Below, piece after piece: positions 58,349 to 64,000 of a stretch of 64,000 nucleotides of DNA. The stretch's first letter is position 1, and every line of letters starts with the position of its first letter. Source of the DNA: Myxosarcina sp. GA_180221_E-2-1-MAG-40_15. Its GTDB lineage: Bacteria; Cyanobacteriota; Cyanobacteriia; Cyanobacteriales; Xenococcaceae. Where the stretch lies: positions 1 through 64,000 of the forward strand of contig JAIMKV010000007.1 in assembly GCA_020692205.1 (NCBI GenBank), given 5' to 3'. The notes beneath the pieces are model-generated. The model ran no database searches, was not told the origin of the DNA, and saw nothing but the letters and a program-made list of their open reading frames with translations. The position numbers and the translations under genes were made by a program.

Positions 58349-58564
58349 TTATTTAGCTTCTTCTAACTGATCCAAGCGTAACCAGACACTAGGAGTAGGA
58401 ACATAAAACTGAATTAGAGCATATTCATCATTTAGCTCTAAAATCTGTCCTTTAGTGTCGAACAAATAAGAGGGAAGCCTAGAATCACTTGCCTGCGCTT
58501 CTAGACTGCCTTCTATCTTTTCTTTAACTACACGAATTAGTGAACCTTTCTTAATGTCTGGCAT
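58349..58564 (-). CDS. ndhO: NAD(P)H-quinone oxidoreductase subunit O
   Basis: A 71-residue peripheral subunit of the cyanobacterial NDH-1 complex, which drives cyclic electron flow and respiration at the thylakoid membrane. KKGSLIRVVKEKIEGSLEA, LPSYLFDTKGQILEL and PTPSVWLRLDQLEE match NdhO along its length. NdhO is reported to modulate NDH-1 assembly and activity. It lies 39 bases downstream of the alpha/beta-hydrolase gene on the same strand and could be co-transcribed. Confidence 0.92.
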   Translation of the reverse strand: MPDIKKGSLIRVVKEKIEGSLEAQASDSRLPSYLFDTKGQILELNDEYALIQFYVPTPSVWLRLDQLEEAK

Positions 58565-58603
58565 AGTTACTGACTGTGATTATTTTGATAATTCCTAACT
58601 AGA

Positions 58604-59512
58604 TTATATAGATTTGAGCCAGTCTAGTAGAAGTGAATTAAATGTTTCTGGATCTTCGTCATGAGGACAATGCCCAGCATTTTCTAACTCGACTAATTTT
58701 AGCCGAGAATTCAGCGCTGCGATCGCCCGAGCCTGTTTAGGAGGTATCATTTTATCTTGTAGCCCCCAAATCAACAACATAGGCACATTGATCTGGGGTA
58801 ATAAATCTCTAACTGACTTGGCAAAACTAGCTTTTCTAATACTGCGAGATAAACGAAACAAAGTTTGTTCCGAACCCTCATCATAAGCAGGACTAGATAA
58901 AATTTCTACCAGTTCATCGGTTACAGCCTCTTGGTTAGGATACGCTATGGCTGCCCATTTACGAATTATCTTGGGTCTTCTTACCACCTTAAGCACATTT
59001 TTAATTAATAAGGGAGAAGCAAATAAGTTCTCAATCGTGGTAACTAAAGGACGAATCAGAGGCGGTAGTATGTCTTCTCGTACCGATACATCTGGTAAAC
59101 TGAGCATAACTAAACCCTTAACCATTCCAGGATAAGTAGCTGTGGTGTTGAGAGCAACTAACGAACCAATGGAGTTACCGACTAAAATTACTGGCGTACC
59201 AATAAAAGTTTGCCAAAAATCATGGACTTGTTCTGTCCACAAAGCTGCACTATAATCTGTGTTTGCTTTGCGCGATCCGCCAAAACCTAGTAAATCTATA
59301 GCGTATACAGTATGTTTTTGAGCAATGACAGGTAAGTTATGGCGCCAATGTTCGATGCTGGCTCCAAAACCATGAATAAAGATTATGGGAGGATATTCAT
59401 TAGCGACCAAATTTGGGGGGGGTCTGAGATAACTATAACGAGTCTGCCATCCGCGCCAAACCCAGTCTCTTTGGTTACCAACACGCTCTTGCCAAGATTG
59501 ATATATAGTCAA
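58604..59512 (-). CDS. Alpha/beta-fold hydrolase
   Basis: A 302-residue hydrolase. The oxyanion segment IIFIHGFGASIEHWRHN is near residue 48, the nucleophile elbow VGNSIGS near 114, the acid in WGLQDKMIPP near 250, and the His in ENAGHCPHDEDPE near 280. This Ser-Asp-His arrangement resembles the cyanobacterial/plastid group that includes pheophytinase-like and lipase-like enzymes; the substrate is unknown. It is transcribed ahead of ndhO. Confidence 0.9.
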   Translation of the reverse strand: MTIYQSWQERVGNQRDWVWRGWQTRYSYLRPPPNLVANEYPPIIFIHGFGASIEHWRHNLPVIAQKHTVYAIDLLGFGGSRKANTDYSAALWTEQVHDFWQTFIGTPVILVGNSIGSLVALNTTATYPGMVKGLVMLSLPDVSVREDILPPLIRPLVTTIENLFASPLLIKNVLKVVRRPKIIRKWAAIAYPNQEAVTDELVEILSSPAYDEGSEQTLFRLSRSIRKASFAKSVRDLLPQINVPMLLIWGLQDKMIPPKQARAIAALNSRLKLVELENAGHCPHDEDPETFNSLLLDWLKSI

Positions 59513-59723
59513 ATTACTTACTTAAAAAATATTTACAAGATATACTTGGGTGATTCAAAGTGTATCTATTGCTAGATTGAAGATAAACTAAAGTCAAAGA
59601 TAAAATTAACTTAATATTCTATTAATAGCAAGATCGGTAAAATAGGAGATGATACGAGTTTTTATCATCAATAATTTTTAGTTCAGATTATTACTAACAT
59701 CAAAGGAAAGACAAAATACGCCT

Positions 59724-60260
59724 GTGAGAGATAGAAGACGCAGTAACAATAGTCGCGATCTAACCAAAACTAACGAAAGAATTCGCTTCCCCGAAATTCG
59801 TGTTATCGACTCCGAAGGTGAGCAACTAGGGATTATCACCCCGAAAGAGGCTCTAACTAGAGCGCAAGAAAAAGGCTTGGATTTGGTCTTAGTTAGCGAA
59901 ACCGCCAAACCCCCTGTCTGTAAGATTATGGACTACGGGAAATACAAATACGAGCAAGATAAAAAACTAAAAGAAGCTAAGAAAAAGCAGCACAACGCTG
60001 ACGTTAAAGAAGTGAAGATGCGTTATAAAATTGAAGAGCATGACTATAATGTGCGCGTCAAAAATGCTCAGCGCTTCCTTAAATCAGGAGATAAGGTTAA
60101 GGCAACAATTAGTTTCCGTGGTCGAGAAATTCAGCACTCTAGGTTGGCGGAAGATTTGCTGCGTCGTATGGCAAAAGACTTGGAAGAGTATGCTGAAGTA
60201 CAGCAGTTTCCTAAAAGAGAAGGTCGCAATATGATGATGATGCTATCACCTAAAAAATAG
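59724..60260 (+). CDS. infC: Translation initiation factor IF-3
   Basis: A 178-residue protein with N-terminal domain INxxIRxxEIRVI-like ([20 protein letters not shown]), a lysine-rich linker helix ([16 protein letters not shown]) and a C-terminal domain ending [15 protein letters not shown]. It binds the 30S subunit and checks initiator pairing. The start is GTG at 59724; many infC genes use rare starts for autoregulation, so this may matter. A strong terminator follows. Confidence 0.96.
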   Translation: MRDRRRSNNSRDLTKTNERIRFPEIRVIDSEGEQLGIITPKEALTRAQEKGLDLVLVSETAKPPVCKIMDYGKYKYEQDKKLKEAKKKQHNADVKEVKMRYKIEEHDYNVRVKNAQRFLKSGDKVKATISFRGREIQHSRLAEDLLRRMAKDLEEYAEVQQFPKREGRNMMMMLSPKK

Positions 60261-60352
60261 TTTAAGTTTTGGTACAGATTTAAAGAATTGATTTTGGCTT
60301 TAAGTGATGAGCTTGGTTAAGGTGAAAGTCAGCAAAAGTTTTCAAACCAGAT

Positions 60353-60381
60353 AGAGAAGTGCAGGTTGCGCTTCTCTTTTT
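60353..60381 (+). terminator. Rho-independent terminator of infC
   Basis: AGAGAAGTGC (60353-60362) pairs with GCGCTTCTCT (60368-60377) with one G-U pair across a 5-base loop, followed by five T. Confidence 0.88.
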
Positions 60382-60415
60382 GTATTTTGATTCGATTTGG
60401 CTCACAATTGAGCGA

Positions 60416-60622
60416 TTAACTCTGATTAGCTTTAGTATCTTGAACCGCAATCCAAAAGAGAATTACCGTTAAAGGAATGCTAGCAGCCAAAATCAGACCA
60501 GTCACCATGCTACCTAACTCTGGATTGCCAGAAGCTAGTTCAAAAACTGAACCCACTGCTGCGATCGCACTAATGCAACACAACAGCAAGCACACACCAC
60601 TCTTAGGTGTCATTGAAATCAT
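60416..60622 (-). CDS. Small two-span membrane protein of unknown function
   Basis: A 68-residue protein with two hydrophobic helices (about residues 9-28 and 38-60) separated by a short acidic loop, and a polar C-terminus. I do not recognise it. It lies 38 bases downstream of def on the same strand and may share its transcript. An alternative ATG four codons in is possible. Confidence 0.6.
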   Translation of the reverse strand: MISMTPKSGVCLLLCCISAIAAVGSVFELASGNPELGSMVTGLILAASIPLTVILFWIAVQDTKANQS

Positions 60623-60660
60623 TTAATTAACTCCCCTGATTGTCAGCCGACTTGATTGAT

Positions 60661-61227
60661 TTACTTTTTGATTGGCTTGACTGCGCTAACAGCAAAACCT
60701 CTTTTGTTCAACTCTTCATTAAGAGCCAGGTTATTTTCAACTCGGTCTACAAACATTACACCATTGAGGTGATCCATTTCATGCTGAATCGCACGGGACA
60801 GTAAACCATTAGCTTTTAGTTTACAGGGTTTACCTAATTCATTCTTATAAGATACTTCAATCGTCTCAGGACGAGTTACTTCTAAATAAACTCCAGGAAT
60901 ACTCAAGCACCCTTCTTCGGAGTTACAAAGGTCGTTACTAGACTTGACGATTTTAGGGTTAATCAAAACCAGGGGAGGCTTGTCAGGCTGATCTAAAGCA
61001 AGATCAATGACGATAAGCTGCTTATGGATACCTACTTGGGGTGCTGCTAAACCGATCCCATCAGCACTATACATAGTTTGCAGCATTTGTGCGATCGTTT
61101 GACGGAGTTGATCGTCTACTTTAGCAATACGTTTAGCCGGTTGGCGTAAAACCCGATCGCCCAGATAGTGAATATTTAACGGCGGTTGTGCTAATTTTTT
61201 CTTTTCTACTGCTACAACAGTGGTCAT
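60661..61227 (-). CDS. def: Peptide deformylase
   Basis: A 188-residue Fe2+/Zn2+ enzyme that removes the N-formyl group from new proteins. Motifs 1-3 are GIGLAAPQVG, EEGCLSIPG with the metal Cys, and QHEMDHLNGVMFVD with the two metal His. The ATG at 61227 gives MTTVVAVEKKKLAQPPL, a normal cyanobacterial start; an upstream TTG (61335) would add 36 unlikely residues. The basic C-terminal tail is usual. Confidence 0.95.
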   Translation of the reverse strand: MTTVVAVEKKKLAQPPLNIHYLGDRVLRQPAKRIAKVDDQLRQTIAQMLQTMYSADGIGLAAPQVGIHKQLIVIDLALDQPDKPPLVLINPKIVKSSNDLCNSEEGCLSIPGVYLEVTRPETIEVSYKNELGKPCKLKANGLLSRAIQHEMDHLNGVMFVDRVENNLALNEELNKRGFAVSAVKPIKK

Positions 61228-61446
61228 ATTATCCGATAGCGCAATTTCAATTGTTCTTAATTTATATTTTATCGCTAAAAACCAAAAGCTAATTGAAGAG
61301 CAGCGATCGCACAGTGATTTTTGGCAATAACGCAATAACTTAGATGCAGGATATTTTTGTAGTGTACTAAGCTACAAAAATAATTAATTAAACGCAGTCA
61401 CTATAATGTTTAATGTTTGTGAAAATAGCGTTGTAATTTATCTTTG

Positions 61447-63438
61447 ATGGTCGATAGCCAGTCTAAATTTAGTCAGCCGAAACAGCCTCAGAATGCTGTA
61501 GTCAAATCTTCTTTAGTATCCGACAGTAATAATAATTGGACAGTTGCGGACAGTGCCAAACTTTACAATATCGAAGGTTGGGGCGAACCTTATTTTGCGA
61601 TTAATGAAGCAGGTAACGTCACAGTTTCGCCTCAAGGTACAGAGGGTAAAGCTTTTGATTTGGTAGAGTTGATTGAATCTCTCAAACAGCGCAACATTAG
61701 CTTACCTCTTTTAATTCGGTTTCCCGATATTCTGGTTGATCGGATGGCAAGGCTGCATAGCTGTATGGCACAGGCGATCGCCCGCTATAGTTATTTAGGG
61801 CAATATCAGGGAGTTTTTCCGATCAAGTGCAATCAAAATCGCCATCTGATTGAAGCTTTAGTCCAGCATGGCAAACAATATCAGTTTGGCTTGGAAGCAG
61901 GATCTAAACCTGAATTAATTATTGCTTTGGCTAGTTTGTCATCATCACAAGCCCAAGAACCTTTATTAATGTGCAATGGTTATAAAGATCGCGAATACAT
62001 GGAGACTGCTATACTAGCAGCCAAACTGGGACAAAAACCAATTATTGTCCTCGAACAGCCGCAAGAATTAGAGTTAGTGCTAACTATTAGTCAAGAGTTA
62101 AATATCCAGCCGATCTTGGGGGTACGTGCCAAACTAAACCATAAGGGAATTGGCAGGTGGGGAAATTCCACAGGCGATCGCGCTAAGTTCGGTTTAACCG
62201 TTGCCGAGATTTTACAGATAGTACGTCGCTTAGCAACGGTGGGCAAATTGGACTGTTTACAACTATTACATTTTCATATTGGTTCACAAATTTCTGCCAT
62301 TGGAGTAATCAAAAACGCGATCCGCGAAGCTAGCCAAATCTATGTACAGCTAGTAAAGTTAGGTGCTAATATGCAGTACTTCAATGTGGGAGGAGGATTG
62401 GCAGTTGACTATGACGGTTCAAAAACTAACCTTCCTGCCTCAAAAAACTACAATATGCAGAATTATGCCAACGATATTGTGGCACAGGTAAAAGATGCTT
62501 GCGATCAAAGTAAAGTAGCACATCCTACTTTAATCACTGAAAGCGGCAGGGCGATCGCTGCTCATCAATCGGTATTAGTGTTTGATGTTTTAAGTACCAG
62601 CGATGGATCTTGTCCTGATGTGGGTTTACCCCAAGCAGATATACCTTTGGTAATTCAAAATTTTTGGGAAACCTATGAGGCAATTAACCCAGATAATCTC
62701 CAAGAGAGCTATCATGATGCGATTGAGTTTAAACAAGAAGCTTTGAGTTTATTTAACTTAGGCTATCTCAGTTTAGTTGAAAGAGCCAAAGCCGAGGAGC
62801 TATATTGGGCTTGCTGTCACAAGATTTTAGCCATGATTAAAACTGGCGATCGTGTCGCCGACGAATTAGCCGACTTGTCTCAGATTATGGCATCTACTTA
62901 TCATGTCAACTTATCAATTTTTCGTTCTGTTCCTGATACCTGGGCAATCGAGCAGCTTTTTCCTATTATGCCAATTCATCATCTCGATCAAAAGCCTACC
63001 GTGAACGGTATTTTGGCCGATATTACCTGTGATAGTGATGGCAAGATTGATCGATTTATTAATTCCAAGGAAACTAAAAATACTTTAGAGCTTCATGCCC
63101 TAGATCGTACCTGGCGATCGCCGTTGGACTACTATCTAGGAATGTTTTTAGTCGGCGCATATCAAGAGATCATGGGCAATTTACACAACTTATTTGGCGA
63201 TACTAATGTAGTGCATATTAAAGTTACTCCCGCAGGCTATCAGGTTGAATCAGTGGTGCGGGGAGATACGATTGAAGAAGTCCTCAGCTATGTCGAGTAT
63301 GACAGCAAGGACTTACTGGAAACTATGCGTCGTCGTACCGAAACTGCTTTGCAAAATCAAACAATAACTTTGGCAGAAGCTCAAAAATTACTGCAAAATT
63401 ATGCGAGTACTCTCAACAGCTATACCTATTTAAGGTAG
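61447..63438 (+). CDS. speA: Biosynthetic arginine decarboxylase
   Basis: A 663-residue PLP enzyme making agmatine from arginine, the first step of polyamine synthesis. The PLP-binding Lys is in GVFPIKCNQNRHLIEAL near residue 127. LQLLHFHIGSQIS is near 276, and ESGRAIAAH near 360 begins the second half of the barrel. ITCDSDGKID near 535 contains the Cys/Asp-type active-site segment contributed across the dimer. The ATG at 61447 is preferred to the TTG one codon earlier. Transcribed alone; a palindrome follows. Confidence 0.95.
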   Translation: MVDSQSKFSQPKQPQNAVVKSSLVSDSNNNWTVADSAKLYNIEGWGEPYFAINEAGNVTVSPQGTEGKAFDLVELIESLKQRNISLPLLIRFPDILVDRMARLHSCMAQAIARYSYLGQYQGVFPIKCNQNRHLIEALVQHGKQYQFGLEAGSKPELIIALASLSSSQAQEPLLMCNGYKDREYMETAILAAKLGQKPIIVLEQPQELELVLTISQELNIQPILGVRAKLNHKGIGRWGNSTGDRAKFGLTVAEILQIVRRLATVGKLDCLQLLHFHIGSQISAIGVIKNAIREASQIYVQLVKLGANMQYFNVGGGLAVDYDGSKTNLPASKNYNMQNYANDIVAQVKDACDQSKVAHPTLITESGRAIAAHQSVLVFDVLSTSDGSCPDVGLPQADIPLVIQNFWETYEAINPDNLQESYHDAIEFKQEALSLFNLGYLSLVERAKAEELYWACCHKILAMIKTGDRVADELADLSQIMASTYHVNLSIFRSVPDTWAIEQLFPIMPIHHLDQKPTVNGILADITCDSDGKIDRFINSKETKNTLELHALDRTWRSPLDYYLGMFLVGAYQEIMGNLHNLFGDTNVVHIKVTPAGYQVESVVRGDTIEEVLSYVEYDSKDLLETMRRRTETALQNQTITLAEAQKLLQNYASTLNSYTYLR

Positions 63439-63462
63439 ATTGAGCAAAGAGCGATCGCAACC

Positions 63463-63487
63463 CTTCAAAAGTATAATACTTTTGAAG
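63463..63487 (+). terminator. Palindromic hairpin after speA
   Basis: CTTCAAAAGTAT (63463-63474) and ATACTTTTGAAG (63476-63487) form a perfect 12-bp inverted repeat with a 1-base centre. It has no separate T tract, so it may be a terminator, an mRNA-end stabiliser or a protein-binding site. Confidence 0.45.
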
Positions 63488-63535
63488 TTCATTTGCTGAT
63501 GTTAATTTGAGAGTAACATATCAAGTAGAAATTAG

Positions 63536-63733
63536 AGATATTTTTGGGATACTGAAATAAGCGAGTTAATCAAGTATTTTTGTAGGGTCAATTTATTTTT
63601 AAGCGATCGCAATATTAGACTTTGGGATACTCAAGCAGGAGAGTTACCTCTGGTGAATAACCTCTGTGGTCATAAGTATCTATCAACTGGCGATCGCAGT
63701 TACAGCCAAGATAATTTTGTTTGTCCTATTGAG
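63536..63733 (+). pseudogene. Relic of a WD40-repeat protein
   Basis: A 65-codon frame without a start, opening after a TAG at 63533-63535. It contains YFWDTEISELIKYF and then SDRNIRLWDTQAGELPLVNN, followed by a GHKYLSTGDRSYS segment. The xIRLWDxxxGEL and GH...SGD words are the WD40 repeat. Repeat spacing is wrong and both ends are missing, so it is a decayed fragment. It fills much of the gap between speA and trpC, which is also dense in HIP1 sites. Confidence 0.6.
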
Positions 63734-63828
63734 TAGGCGATCGCGAACAGGAAAAACGGTTTTAAGAGCGAATTATTAGATTGTGGTGGGCAATGCCCAC
63801 CCGAGGGATTATTGCTAAAATTTTTGAC

Positions 63829-64000
63829 CTAATCTCCAACATTAAATAAATTAGAGACTGCCTGGGCTATATTTTCTTGTTTAAGCAATGATTCGCCAAT
63901 TAATACTGCTTTTGCTCCTGCTTCTTGAACAATGTTTAGGTCTTCTGGGGTATGCAAACCAGATTCGCTGACTACCAAAATCTGTTTTTGGCTTAACTCT
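63829..64000 (-). CDS. trpC: Indole-3-glycerol phosphate synthase, C-terminal part
   Basis: The last 56 codons of a minus-strand gene cut by the window end. [20 protein letters not shown] and [16 protein letters not shown] are the final beta-alpha units and phosphate-binding loop of TrpC, the tryptophan-pathway enzyme that closes the indole ring. The stop is at 63829-63831. A small GTGGGC-AAT-GCCCAC hairpin lies about 25-45 bases downstream on that strand. Confidence 0.9.
   Translation of the reverse strand, partial: ELSQKQILVVSESGLHTPEDLNIVQEAGAKAVLIGESLLKQENIAQAVSNLFNVGD

Overview
This is a chromosomal stretch of a cyanobacterium. The octamer GCGATCGC (HIP1) recurs throughout, inside and between genes. 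Cyanobacterial marker genes are present: ndhO, an Rre1/Ycf29-type regulator, DUF1825, DUF4327 and DUF2301 proteins, an SLH-type porin and a CYP110-like P450. The base composition is AT-rich and the intergenic spaces are long. Relics of LRV, WD40 and HAF-repeat proteins would suit a large-genome coccoid or pleurocapsalean lineage, but that placement is a guess. I found no tRNA, rRNA, CRISPR array, intact insertion sequence or prophage.

Layout. 0.1-5 kb: a P450 and a renalase-like FAD enzyme in one minus-strand unit, a secreted GH24 lysozyme-like protein, a BtuF-like binding protein and a DUF2301 membrane protein. 5-11 kb: dnaG, a DUF3598 protein and gyrB. 11-16 kb: a phosphate block of phoU, an SLH/OprB porin and pstS. 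Arrays of 8-bp Pho-box units at 11-bp spacing lie upstream of the porin and of pstS; pstCAB are not in the window. 16-25 kb: an Rre1-like response regulator, a VOC protein, then a run of DNA-transaction genes (NurA nuclease, DprA-like protein, FHA protein, holB), a CmpR/RbcR-like LysR regulator, rbfA and a NagZ-like GH3 enzyme. 25-36 kb: a pentapeptide-repeat protein, a methyltransferase, an orphan ParA, a class A PBP, DUF1825, an exporter ATPase, an Mn/Zn ABC permease and der. 36-42 kb: a STAS remnant, a SulP transporter with a universal stress protein, an EEP-family hydrolase and a dcd-thyX pair (dCTP to dUTP, later dUMP to dTMP). 42-48 kb: hsp20, DUF29, an HtrA/Deg protease, an Hsp70-like protein and a WecG/TagA glycosyltransferase. 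48-58 kb: a 45-residue membrane peptide, a 1331-residue membrane protein, DUF2243 and metH. 58-64 kb: ndhO, an alpha/beta hydrolase, infC, def, speA and the 3' end of trpC, cut by the window edge.

Most genes are housekeeping, singly transcribed or in pairs. Several hairpin terminators fit the gene ends. The less ordinary content lies between and inside genes. metH carries a 40-bp perfect palindrome that looks like an in-frame 36-bp insertion with a short target duplication, plus a second copy of its core. An orphan promoter-terminator pair near 28.5-28.7 kb may encode a small RNA. A 22-bp palindrome precedes the 45-residue membrane peptide. Many of the long gaps hold decayed genes: a YgjP-like metallopeptidase, a SulP C-terminus, and HAF-repeat, LRV and WD40 proteins, among others.
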